Positions 1 through 6,321 of a stretch of DNA of 6,321 nt are shown here, piece by piece. A model generated the notes under the pieces. The model did no database searches. It had not been told where the DNA came from and saw only the letters and a program-made list of their open reading frames with translations. The stretch's first letter is position 1, and every line of letters begins with the position of its first letter. A program made the position numbers and the translations under genes. The stretch comes from Gammaproteobacteria bacterium UBA4421 (lineage in GTDB: Bacteria; Pseudomonadota; Gammaproteobacteria; Pseudomonadales; Azotimanducaceae): NCBI GenBank assembly GCA_002389675.1, contig DGQF01000013.1, positions 1 through 6,321 of the forward strand, read 5' to 3'.

Positions 1-87
1 GAGTTTGGCGGTATTGAGGGGTACCTCGAGGCTGCGAACATCAGCCATACTGAGCAAATTTCGCTGATGAAACGGCTGGTCGCTTAG
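1..87 (+). CDS. Partial 3' end of a PtpB-like tyrosine/serine protein phosphatase
   Basis: An open frame runs from base 1 through 28 codons to TAG at 85-87, with a second in-frame stop (TAA) at 88-90. The visible peptide contains FGGIEGYLEAANIS and ends MKRLVA. This matches the C-terminal pattern of the PtpB-like phosphatase family (Y_phosphatase3 type), whose proteins typically end in a 'YGS..GYL..aGIs....~~LR..L' helix pair. The catalytic Cys-containing P-loop would lie upstream, outside the window, so activity cannot be judged. The gene is on the opposite strand from everything else here and converges on the intramembrane protease gene, so it belongs to a different transcription unit. The family call comes from remembered similarity over a very short stretch; another family with a similar helical C-terminus is possible. 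Confidence 0.6.
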   Translation, partial: EFGGIEGYLEAANISHTEQISLMKRLVA

Positions 88-379
88 TAAACTTCTAGTC
101 CTGCTGAACGATGGCTGCAAAAGCCAACACTTGTTCTACAGTTGCCGCGACGATTGTTGAGGTCTGTCGCGTTCTCTAAAATCAAATTAACGCGCCCGTT
201 CAAAGCGCTATTTTGGGTCAGGTAATCTGCGCAGATCGATTTAGTTTTAGCGTCGCGCCTGATCCGAAACTGGGGCTATCAATTCAGGTAATTGAATCGG
301 CGTGAAACCGATCACAAAACAAAATGAGGCGAAGGCGTGGGGTTTTGTATCCTTAATTAACATATACCGCTCAAAGCGC
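88..379. other. Convergent intergenic region, no gene seen
   Basis: This 292-base gap separates the 3' ends of the phosphatase-like gene (+) and the intramembrane protease gene (-). I see no coding sequence with family features, no tRNA and no strong terminator. Weak elements only: a 5-bp inverted repeat ATTCA/TGAAT around 281-296 without a T-tract; ACAAAAC (314-320) with its complement GTTTTGT (342-348) around a 21-base loop; and small CGCT/AGCG inverted repeats at about 368-387 next to the protease stop codon. Any of these could take part in 3'-end formation but none is convincing. The 10-mer TCAAAGCGCT occurs at 200-209 and again at 371-380. Confidence 0.6.
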
Positions 380-817
380 TTATAGCGAGAAGAAAGCAAA
401 CCAACCATAATTCCAGAAAGCATGAACTAAAATACACGGGCCGACGTTCCTTGCACGCTGCCGAATGAAGCCAAGATATAAAGACGGCACAATCACTAAC
501 AGACCAGTGACGATATCGCGCGTCAGCATATGGACAACCGAAAAAGCAGCGGTGGTTGCGAGGTTTGCGAAGGTAAAAATAAGGACCCCTCTGATGCGAA
601 CGTCATAAGACCGCACCGTTTGGATCCAGTTATAGAGCATGTCCCTAAAAAAAAACTCTTCAATCACGGGCGCAGCAAGGCAAAACATTAAAAAACCGTA
701 GCCGTCAGCAACTGGCCAGAAAAAATTCGGCAGACGCTCTAGTTCAAACCACAGAAAAAACCAAACGAGGCAGCCAGCACCCAATCCCATCGCAGGGCGC
801 AGCGCATTTTTAAGCAT
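380..817 (-). CDS. mrtJ: CPBP-family glutamic-type intramembrane protease, probable JDVT-CTERM sorting protease
   Basis: A 145-residue, very hydrophobic protein with about five predicted membrane segments (roughly residues 11-27, 40-52, 76-96, 102-118, 126-143). All three signature motifs of the CPBP/Rce1/Abi superfamily are present: E53-E54-FFF-R58 (EExxxR), F92-SVV-H96 (FxxxH) and H132-AFW-N136 (HxxxN). These form the catalytic site of glutamic intramembrane proteases. General CPBP proteins are usually longer (200-300 residues). The short form, directly behind a gene whose product ends in a Gly5-Cys/helix/basic tail, fits MrtJ, the protease thought to cleave JDVT-CTERM tails during surface sorting. 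The ATG at 815-817 overlaps the upstream stop codon (ATGCTTAA), and an AGGAAGG sits about 16 bases upstream, too far for ideal initiation, so translational coupling is likely. The catalytic motif is encoded across nine consecutive T. The family call is firm; the symbol and substrate rest on context. Other roles of the superfamily, such as bacteriocin self-immunity, are less likely here. Confidence 0.85.
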   Translation of the reverse strand: MLKNALRPAMGLGAGCLVWFFLWFELERLPNFFWPVADGYGFLMFCLAAPVIEEFFFRDMLYNWIQTVRSYDVRIRGVLIFTFANLATTAAFSVVHMLTRDIVTGLLVIVPSLYLGFIRQRARNVGPCILVHAFWNYGWFAFFSL

Positions 818-953
818 TTTGTCGTTTTTCAGCCTTCCTACGACTGAGACCTACTCGATGCCTTAAACTGATCTGAACACAAAGAAATAATAGCAGCACC
901 ACCAAACCCCAATCATTCGAACCAGACCTCATGCTGCACCCGCCGCCACCGCC
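810..953 (-). other. C-terminal sorting signal (Gly5-Cys, helix, basic tail) of the surface protein
   Basis: Codons for residues 825-871. The order is GGGGG, Cys830, a short polar stretch (SMRSGSNDW), a hydrophobic helix of about 15 residues (840-854) and the basic segment RHRVGLSRRKAEKR. A Gly-run plus Cys before a transmembrane helix and arginines is the pattern of JDVT-CTERM and related tails processed by dedicated intramembrane proteases. The Cys is the conserved feature and the presumed processing or modification point. Two points differ from the usual pattern: the F-D-P-like residues usually placed before the helix are replaced by NDWG, and the tail continues about 17 residues past the helix. 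Its last codons share DNA with the protease start. Confidence 0.7.
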
Positions 954-3425
954 AGATGCGCTTGCGACCGGAGGCGTCGTTCCAGAAGACGTTGGTGTTG
1001 ATTCCGTTGGTACCGGTTCAGCGACCCCACTTGGATCTGCAATGACGCCATTTGCCTGGCCATCAGCATCGTTTGGTCCACCATCTTCTATTTTCAACTC
1101 AAGACAACGATGACCCGCCTGTAATCCTGGTTGGTAAAAATCAGACCCAACCATTGGGCAGGTGCCGCCCTCGCCTCTTGCAGATGCGATCCGATTTAGG
1201 CTGTCCGCCGTAAAGGCTGACCAGCCTGTACCCTGCATGTACTTTCGATACTGAGCACTGTCAGGAACCCCGATTCCGAGTGGAATAATCAGACTTACGG
1301 TTCCTCCAGGGATTAAAATGCCAGATAGATCGAAATCAAAGACGCCTAATGGATAATTAAAGGCCTCATCATCCCCATCAAGGGGCGCATTCAGACCATT
1401 CTCTCCGAATTGAGCAACCATATCCTCGTCAATTAAAATTCCGTCTAGCCCATTGGCCATAGCAACGTCACCGATCGTTATTAGGTAACCCGCCTCAGTA
1501 TAGACTGCCCGACCATCTGTTTCGGCGCTGAGGGCAATCATGTTCGGCCGCACTTCTCCGCTGACCTCATCTGGCACACCGTCAGCGTCGATATCCGTCA
1601 TAACAGGATTTTGAGATATCCAAATCAGCAGACGAACCTCAAAACGCTCCGAATTGATCTCACTATCGGAAACCAAGGCAATGACTTCGAAGCCGCCCTC
1701 GGGCAGATTGTTCGGATCAAAGGTGAAGGCCAATTGGCTTTCGGCATCGATGCGAACAAGGTTGTTATTGGTCTGGCTCCAGTCCACTGTGTGGACGCCG
1801 TTGGGATCCTCTATCTTCAAAGTGATGGTAACTTTGCCCCCACCAGACCAGACCCGCCGTCCTGCCGCTTCGTTTTGTTGTATTGTTAACGTTAACGCAG
1901 GAGCAACCGGTTCTTCGACAATTAATATCTGAGTCGTAATATTATTACTTAAGATGGCATTGCGACTTGGAATATCTAGAACAATTTCAACCCGTTCTTC
2001 ACCCTCAATCGTTGTGTCCGTATAACTGCTTAATTCAATCGAGCCCCGCCGACCTGACTCGATTACAACCGTTCTGGCGCTAACGTCATAATCTGTGCCG
2101 AGTGCCGCGCTGCCCGTCAGCAAGATCGGAACTTCGACCGGATAGGACGGTGCATCACCGTTTAAATAAACGTGAACGATGGTAGTATCGCCTTCAGCCA
2201 TTCGCCGCGGTTGGGATAAGCTGACTTGCGGTCTAATTTGGATTGTTTGAATCGTCTCTGCACTATTCCCCGCGGCATCGGTTGCCCGCCACAAAACCTC
2301 ATGTCGTCCTGGGGCAAAGGGACCAGTGGTATTAGGAACCGCCATGACCGCGCCGTCTAAGGCGTCTTGGGCCGTGGCAAGGCCTATATCCACCTGCGTT
2401 AGAGGACCGAAAGCATCAAGCGAACGGTCGGCAGGCGCAGTAATCATTGGACTGATGTCGTCAGCGCGAGGATTACTACCGGCGACATATTCCGCTAAAT
2501 TATTTCGTCCATCCCCATCAAGGTCTTCTTCAGCATCTGGCCGATTGGGGTCAAGGCCATAGTCGACCTCAAATCGATCGTTCATTTGATCGCCATCTGA
2601 GTCATTTTCAACAGAAGGCTCAATAACAGTGATCAAAGCCGAGACCTCCGAGATTCGACCGTCATCATCCGTCGCAATAAAGGTAATTCGCGTTTCTGAT
2701 CCCGCAGCGAAGACGCTCGGAGCATCATGCTGAGTTATTACTGGCTCAGAGGCAAAATTTACAGCCGCCGCTGTAGATAAAAAATTTTGAATGGCAGGAT
2801 TAGAAATAGTGAGGTCTTGACCGCGTGCGGCAACCAATGTGATTGACACTGGTACTGAGGTAAAGAGCGGGCCCTTTCTGATATTGATACCCTGATCATC
2901 CAAAACCAGCTCATTGCCGGGCCCCGTCTCGCCAGTCAAAACCAGTCTAGAAAGGCCCTGATAATCAGCTTTTGGTTTAAGAAAGACTCTCAACAATTCG
3001 ATTGGGAAAATTATTGCGGCTTCTCCTGAGCTGAAGGATGGAAAATCAGGAGGCGACTGGAAACTCGCGTAAGCGCTGCGAATGACGCGATCTAGATTAA
3101 TGGTATCGCCCTGAAGCTGCTCTAAACTTTCTGCTTGCTGAGTAACCCCTAGTCCACCCATTACTAATCCCGCATCAATAGGGCTAATCACTGAAAAGGC
3201 TGCTGCGTCATAGTGCAGCGCAAATCCAATGCCGGTCGACTTTTGACTCGATTCAAGCTGTGAGTAGTAAACAATGATTTCAATCGGACCGCCATCTGTT
3301 GTCCCTGTGAGGCTGGAGGCCGATAATGACAGTGTTTGTTCAAGCGCATCGCTATTGCCTGAAGCAATCAGTAAGACGGTCACCAGCAGTTGATTCAAAA
3401 CTATTTTAAATCGAGCCGATCGCAT
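810..3425 (-). CDS. Exported multi-domain surface protein with choice-of-anchor U domain and JDVT-CTERM-like sorting tail
   Basis: An 871-residue exported protein. Residues 1-27 are a signal peptide (basic start, hydrophobic VTVLLIASG, likely cleavage after NSDA). Residues 28-200 are beta-rich and cohesin-like. About 205-268 and 325-397 look like HYR/Ig repeats (FIATDDDG, WRATDAAGN). 275-322 is a TSP3-like calcium region (DSDGDQMND, GLDPNRPDAEED, DLDGDGRNN). 398-505 is Calx-beta-like (EGDTTIVHVYL, TTIEGEERVEIVL). 508-604 is another beta-sandwich, followed by DIDADGVPDE at 611-620. 630-802 is a choice-of-anchor U domain, recognisable by LGIGVPDSAQYRKY, NRIASA and IEDGGPNDADGQANG. A Pro/Ser/Thr linker (803-824) leads to GGGGGC (825-830), a helix at about 840-854 and a basic tail. 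I read it as a surface or adhesion-type protein, processed at its C-terminus by the protease encoded directly downstream with an 8-base overlap. The ATG start has no strong ribosome binding site but gives a proper signal peptide. The ligand is unknown. Confidence 0.85.
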   Translation of the reverse strand: MRSARFKIVLNQLLVTVLLIASGNSDALEQTLSLSASSLTGTTDGGPIEIIVYYSQLESSQKSTGIGFALHYDAAAFSVISPIDAGLVMGGLGVTQQAESLEQLQGDTINLDRVIRSAYASFQSPPDFPSFSSGEAAIIFPIELLRVFLKPKADYQGLSRLVLTGETGPGNELVLDDQGINIRKGPLFTSVPVSITLVAARGQDLTISNPAIQNFLSTAAAVNFASEPVITQHDAPSVFAAGSETRITFIATDDDGRISEVSALITVIEPSVENDSDGDQMNDRFEVDYGLDPNRPDAEEDLDGDGRNNLAEYVAGSNPRADDISPMITAPADRSLDAFGPLTQVDIGLATAQDALDGAVMAVPNTTGPFAPGRHEVLWRATDAAGNSAETIQTIQIRPQVSLSQPRRMAEGDTTIVHVYLNGDAPSYPVEVPILLTGSAALGTDYDVSARTVVIESGRRGSIELSSYTDTTIEGEERVEIVLDIPSRNAILSNNITTQILIVEEPVAPALTLTIQQNEAAGRRVWSGGGKVTITLKIEDPNGVHTVDWSQTNNNLVRIDAESQLAFTFDPNNLPEGGFEVIALVSDSEINSERFEVRLLIWISQNPVMTDIDADGVPDEVSGEVRPNMIALSAETDGRAVYTEAGYLITIGDVAMANGLDGILIDEDMVAQFGENGLNAPLDGDDEAFNYPLGVFDFDLSGILIPGGTVSLIIPLGIGVPDSAQYRKYMQGTGWSAFTADSLNRIASARGEGGTCPMVGSDFYQPGLQAGHRCLELKIEDGGPNDADGQANGVIADPSGVAEPVPTESTPTSSGTTPPVASASGGGGGCSMRSGSNDWGLVVLLLFLCVQISLRHRVGLSRRKAEKRQNA

Positions 3426-3539
3426 TAATTTTTGAGTCCATGGAGATGGATCGTGGAAACGTGGATATCCCAGTTATGAGCTGTTCCCTTGAGCCCTAAC
3501 CTCTGACCTAAACGCATTTTTTTTTGCATAACCCTTTTG

Positions 3540-3567
3540 TCCATAGTGCTCGGTTAACCGCAGTCAA
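3540..3567 (-). promoter_or_regulatory. Weak candidate sigma70 promoter for the surface protein/protease pair
   Basis: On the minus strand, TTGACT (3562-3567) matches five of six bases of the -35 consensus. Sixteen bases later is TATGGA (3540-3545), which matches only three of six in the -10 box. The spacer contains the perfect 10-base palindrome CGGTTAACCG (3551-3560). The placement about 115 bases before the start codon and downstream of the candidate terminator is sensible, but the poor -10 box makes this a guess. Confidence 0.25.
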
Positions 3568-3650
3568 GTTTGTCATTAACCAATTAAGTCTGCTAATTAG
3601 ATGCATGCGCTGTTTGCACGGTCACACCTGATTTCGATCGAGTAAAACAG

Positions 3651-3689
3651 AAAAATTAGGAATCCACTTGTCAGTTAGGTGACACGTGG
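3651..3689 (-). terminator. Candidate rho-independent terminator after the lipoprotein gene
   Basis: On the minus strand, CCACGTGTCA and TGACAAGTGG form a 10-bp stem with one mismatch around a 6-base loop (3664-3689). TAATTTTT follows about 8 bases later, ending at 3651. The stem starts about 50 bases beyond the lipoprotein stop codon, a reasonable place for transcript 3'-end formation. The gap between stem and T-tract is longer than ideal, so efficiency is uncertain. Confidence 0.4.
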
Positions 3690-3738
3690 CTCAGCAATTT
3701 CTCTGGCAAAAGGTGAGCCTTCTTGCAGACCCGATGTT

Positions 3739-4311
3739 CTATTGCTCAAAAATCACCGCGCCGGGTAAAGATCGCACGCAGACACCTCGAAAATCACAGG
3801 TCTTAGGCGATTGTCTCCGTTCTACGCCAACCGGGAGCAACCGCTTTGAGATCGAATATTGTCGACCGTCAATCCAAACCCACACGGTAATGCTCATTTT
3901 GTCTTCCGGCGCCACTGCGCCAAGCTGCAGCGTCCTTGCCAGACCATCGGCCTGTTCTGGATCTTTAAATCGATATGTTTGCTGAACATTTTGGTCCGAT
4001 CGAATGTCGACCGACCATTCCGATATATTCAATCGAGAACTAACTTTAACAAAGAGTCGGGTGTCCGTTTCGCTCCAGCCTTCTAAGCGCCAGGTCAATG
4101 CAAAAGGCCCTCGGGGTTTACCGAGGGCTTGACGCCTCTTTATTTTACCTTCCGGTGTTCTGGTTGGAGTGGTCGTTGTGATGGAACCTAGCTCCGAATC
4201 GTTCGTAACGCGCCATAACGGTTGGCTTATTGCTCGTGTCTCGTTATTCCCCTGGCCTTGGCAGCCGCACAGGAACAGCAACGTAACGATTAAAAAGAGA
4301 GGTTGCTTCAT
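3739..4311 (-). CDS. Small putative outer-membrane lipoprotein of unknown function
   Basis: A 190-residue protein. Residues 1-16 are a lipoprotein signal peptide (MKQPLFLIVTLLFLCGC) with lipobox L14-C15-G16-C17. Cys17 would be lipidated, and the Gln at +2 favours sorting to the outer membrane. A low-complexity Thr/Arg-rich stretch follows (44-66), then a beta-rich domain (about 68-158: ALTWRLEGWSE, RLFVKVSS, ITVWVWIDG) and a basic C-terminus with two cysteines (C172, C178) that could form a disulfide. I do not recognise the family. The start at ATG 4309-4311 overlaps the metalloprotease stop as ATGA, typical of translational coupling. A TTG at 4336-4338 would extend the frame by nine polar residues and push the hydrophobic core away from the N-terminus, so it is less likely. 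The coupling suggests a job connected with the secreted metalloprotease, for example tethering or assisting it; that is inference. Confidence 0.75.
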   Translation of the reverse strand: MKQPLFLIVTLLFLCGCQGQGNNETRAISQPLWRVTNDSELGSITTTTPTRTPEGKIKRRQALGKPRGPFALTWRLEGWSETDTRLFVKVSSRLNISEWSVDIRSDQNVQQTYRFKDPEQADGLARTLQLGAVAPEDKMSITVWVWIDGRQYSISKRLLPVGVERRQSPKTCDFRGVCVRSLPGAVIFEQ

Positions 4312-6321
4312 GTTGGGGCGATCTCTATTGATTGACAATATCTACCTGGGTTGTCGCCGCCATTGTTGTTGTAATCAGCAACAACCATCCAATAGGCGCC
4401 AACTTCGAGTTGTAAGGTTTGTTGTTCTTGCGCGATTTCTCCGGAAAACCCCTTGGGTAGGACAGCATGGCTCGATGAAAAGATCTCGAAATCCGGATCC
4501 GACCGCACCCCCTCGGGTTGCTCAGTGGTTTTCAGTGTTACCTCGTAAGATCTAGCCTCAGGTATGTCAAACCTCAAGAATCTAAAAACCCCAAGCTTAT
4601 TCTCCGTTCCTGCGAGCGCGACCTGGCAAATGGTCAACGGATCTGCAGAAACCGGCAGCGTGACGTAAACTGGTAAAACTTCATTCGAGAAACTTAAGCC
4701 TGAATTCTGAGCAGCATTGATTTCACCCGTACCAAAAGCATCGATTGATGCGAGTCCCGCTGCAATATCCTCACCCTGAATACGGGACAACAAGGTTAAT
4801 CGTTGGTTTGGAGCCGCATCGGCAAGTCCACCAAAAAAACCAAATATGGATGACGCCGCGGGCAGAGATGGAATCGAGTCTATCATGGCCTGGTTCATCG
4901 CTGAGATTGGTAACGCCAATGCGTCGTCGTCTGTTGCTGGCTGATCAAAAGCATCGAACACAAAGTATTGTACTGAGTCTTCTGAAAACCATCCCTTCGT
5001 CGTGCCAGAAAATTGGTTCTCATCTTCAAGACTCAGACTAAACCCGCTACCTTGATTCGGGCCTGAAGAGTCTCGATAGGCATTCGTGCCCTGGACGAGT
5101 CCTGATAGCGCATTCGCCCAGCCTTCGCTGAACGCAACCCGTAGGTCTAGAAGATCTCCACTGCCATGCATACCGCCGACGCTATCGTCTTTGGATACAA
5201 CATCTTGGTAGTAATGGCCCCATTCGTGGATTATGACCGATTGATCAAACTCGTCAGTATCTTCGTTAGCGTCCCCCAATACAAAAATCGTATCTGCTAG
5301 ATAATAGGATGTGCCAACATTACTGGTCGTGTTGTCGGCGCTCCAATAGACTGTGAGCGGCCTTAAATTAAAGCTTCTGTCCTCTGCAGTGACGAAAAGC
5401 GAGGCGCTAATGATAGAATCCAAAACAGCAAACGGTGCGGATGAGCGCTCGTCCGTGTAGGCCGCGCCCGACCAACCGGATCTTGCCACCAACGTAATCG
5501 CGCTCGAGTCCTCATCCGGATTTAATATTCGGGAATCGAGCACAAATACTGCGGCATCGCTGGGGTTGGTTTGACCTTCGTTATCTTTAACGGTAACCGT
5601 CCACTGCTTGTTGTCCTGAGCGTAAAGGCTCCGAGCATAGACTCTGATTTTAAAGGGCTGTTGGTTATCAAGGTCAAAGGAGATTGACCCTTTTTCGTCG
5701 GTGCTCAAGTTCTGAAGAAGCAGATTATTGTCTGGATCGAGAATTTCCACCTCCGCAAACCTAATTGGAAGTGATTGCATTGCCGCGTAATCAAGTCCGC
5801 AGTTGCTACGGTCCTCGCAGGGGACGATGCGCTCATATAGGGCGGTCAGTTGAATCGTTTTTTCGGATCCATTTGAGGCGTTCGTACCCGTGTTGTCGGA
5901 ACTACCGGAATCGATGTTATTAGTATTCGTTGACGCACTTAAATCAGTTAAAAGTGAAGCCACGGACTCAGCGTCGATGTTCTCGGCTGTAAGAGACGTT
6001 GCATCCGCAACAAGCTTAAGATTTCTGAGACCCGCTAAGAATCTCATCGTCATGATCCCGTCCGTGAAGGGTAAGACAGAACCATCTTGGTCTAGATCAA
6101 GTAGCAATACTTGTGACGCCAAACGATTTTCAATATCGACAAAATCGGTTATCTGCGCACCCGGCCCTAGGGCGTTCTCGATTAAACGGTTTCCTCGATA
6201 TAAAAACAAATATCGCAGTATGAGCAGTCCGTCCGTGGTCAATTGAACCGATCCATCTAGGTCGATATCGATTTTAGCGAACCCATCAACCTCAGCTTGC
6301 GTTAATTCACTCAATGCTTTT
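4308..6321 (-). CDS. Secreted HEXXH zinc metalloprotease with dockerin-like repeats (N-terminus beyond window)
   Basis: The frame stays open to the window edge, giving 670 visible residues; the real start lies outside. The first in-window start-like codon, TTG at 6312-6314, is not credible because coding continues upstream of it. Numbering from that codon, residues 16-28 and 73-85 are two dockerin-like calcium loops (DIDLDGSV...TDG, DLDQDGSV...TDG), each followed by a helix of the LLILRYLF type. 124-150 is a Ser/Thr/Asn linker. 151-260 is a beta domain like carboxypeptidase regulatory folds. The catalytic domain has H363-E364-W-G-H367 and, 30 residues after H367, E397 in AFSEGWAN, giving a gluzincin-like zinc site (two His plus Glu) with E364 as the base; GWFSEDSVQYFVFDAFD (441-457) follows. 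552-668 is a beta-rich domain with C563 and C660, resembling pre-peptidase C-terminal domains. It is probably secreted, but the signal peptide is not visible. No C-terminal sorting tail is present. The stop overlaps the lipoprotein start. The exact peptidase family and substrate are unknown. Confidence 0.8.
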   Translation of the reverse strand, partial: KALSELTQAEVDGFAKIDIDLDGSVQLTTDGLLILRYLFLYRGNRLIENALGPGAQITDFVDIENRLASQVLLLDLDQDGSVLPFTDGIMTMRFLAGLRNLKLVADATSLTAENIDAESVASLLTDLSASTNTNNIDSGSSDNTGTNASNGSEKTIQLTALYERIVPCEDRSNCGLDYAAMQSLPIRFAEVEILDPDNNLLLQNLSTDEKGSISFDLDNQQPFKIRVYARSLYAQDNKQWTVTVKDNEGQTNPSDAAVFVLDSRILNPDEDSSAITLVARSGWSGAAYTDERSSAPFAVLDSIISASLFVTAEDRSFNLRPLTVYWSADNTTSNVGTSYYLADTIFVLGDANEDTDEFDQSVIIHEWGHYYQDVVSKDDSVGGMHGSGDLLDLRVAFSEGWANALSGLVQGTNAYRDSSGPNQGSGFSLSLEDENQFSGTTKGWFSEDSVQYFVFDAFDQPATDDDALALPISAMNQAMIDSIPSLPAASSIFGFFGGLADAAPNQRLTLLSRIQGEDIAAGLASIDAFGTGEINAAQNSGLSFSNEVLPVYVTLPVSADPLTICQVALAGTENKLGVFRFLRFDIPEARSYEVTLKTTEQPEGVRSDPDFEIFSSSHAVLPKGFSGEIAQEQQTLQLEVGAYWMVVADYNNNGGDNPGRYCQSIEIAPT

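Larger units (their letters stand above)
3426..3738. other. 313-base intergenic region between lipoprotein and surface protein genes
   Basis: I see no gene here. It holds, in minus-strand order, an imperfect hairpin 50 bases past the lipoprotein stop (3664-3689), a candidate promoter (3540-3567), a nine-A tract (3517-3525) and a long untranslated leader before the ATG at 3425. The leader has no strong Shine-Dalgarno; the closest purine patch is GGA about 12 bases before the ATG. An out-of-frame ATG at 3439-3441 opens a 12-codon mini-ORF that overlaps the real start. The gap suggests that the surface protein/protease pair is transcribed separately from the metalloprotease/lipoprotein pair. Confidence 0.6.

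Noticed and set aside
200..380. 10-base direct repeat TCAAAGCGCT at 200-209 and 371-380
   Set aside because: One copy touches the protease stop codon, there is no third copy, and 10-base repeats are expected by chance in a window this size. Not supported as an attachment site or regulatory box.
380..817. Bacteriocin immunity or abortive infection role for the CPBP protease
   Set aside because: The superfamily includes such proteins, but no bacteriocin gene is present and the overlapping neighbour carries a sorting tail that explains the protease.
810..953. PEP-CTERM or GlyGly-CTERM tail processed by exosortase or rhombosortase
   Set aside because: There is no PEP motif, the tail has a conserved-type Cys after the Gly run, and the neighbouring enzyme is a glutamic-type CPBP protease rather than an exosortase or rhomboid. 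A MYXO-CTERM-like reading cannot be fully excluded, but choice-of-anchor U plus the short protease favours JDVT-CTERM.
1885..1896. GTTAACGTTAAC palindrome and tandem repeat
   Set aside because: It lies inside the surface protein gene and simply encodes a Leu-Thr-Leu-Thr strand; a palindrome of this size is expected by chance.
931..2562. Several + strand open frames opposite the surface protein gene
   Set aside because: They are antisense shadows. Their peptides are low complexity or featureless, whereas the minus-strand frame has a signal peptide and recognisable domains throughout.
4312..4338. TTG start at 4336-4338 for the lipoprotein
   Set aside because: It would place nine polar residues ahead of the signal peptide and use a rare start. 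The ATG at 4309-4311 gives a normal lipoprotein signal and an ATGA overlap.
3686..4555. Overlapping + strand open frames opposite the lipoprotein and the metalloprotease 3' end
   Set aside because: The minus-strand frames carry a lipobox and a clean stop/start overlap, and the + strand peptides show no family features.

Overview
The window looks like an ordinary chromosomal segment of a Gram-negative bacterium, most likely a marine-type gammaproteobacterium. That placement is inference. It rests on a lipoprotein signal with a classic lipobox, dockerin-like DxDxDG...TDG repeats, a choice-of-anchor U module with a Gly/Cys C-terminal sorting tail, and moderate GC. No RNA gene, insertion sequence, CRISPR array or phage gene was seen.

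Layout, left to right. Positions 1-87 are the last 28 codons of a + strand gene whose C-terminus resembles PtpB-type tyrosine phosphatases. It ends in tandem stops and converges on a minus-strand block across a 292-base gap with no convincing terminator. The rest of the window is read on the minus strand. In transcription order it holds: (a) a large secreted metalloprotease, truncated by the window edge, with two dockerin-like calcium loops, an HEWGH zinc site and a beta-rich C-terminal domain (4308-6321); (b) a small lipoprotein of unknown function coupled to it by a 4-base ATGA overlap (3739-4311); (c) a 313-base gap with a candidate terminator and a weak candidate promoter; (d) an 871-residue exported multi-domain surface protein (810-3425); (e) a 145-residue glutamic-type intramembrane protease of the CPBP/Rce1 superfamily, overlapping gene d by 8 bases (380-817).

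The main biological story is the d-e pair. Gene d carries a signal peptide, cohesin-like, HYR-like, TSP3-like and Calx-beta-like regions, a choice-of-anchor U domain, then GGGGGC, a short transmembrane helix and a basic tail. This is the architecture of a C-terminally sorted protein of the JDVT-CTERM type. Gene e has every catalytic motif of its family (EExxxR, FxxxH, HxxxN) and is short, as expected of the dedicated JDVT-CTERM processing protease (MrtJ). The two are probably co-translated as substrate and sorting enzyme. Unusual points are the extended basic tail after the helix, a divergent motif between Cys and helix, and a T9 tract lying exactly between the catalytic glutamates and arginine of the protease.

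The upstream pair (secreted metalloprotease plus lipoprotein) may be a separate transcription unit. It shares with gene d the theme of exported proteins with calcium-binding loops, but a functional link between the two units is not shown by the sequence.
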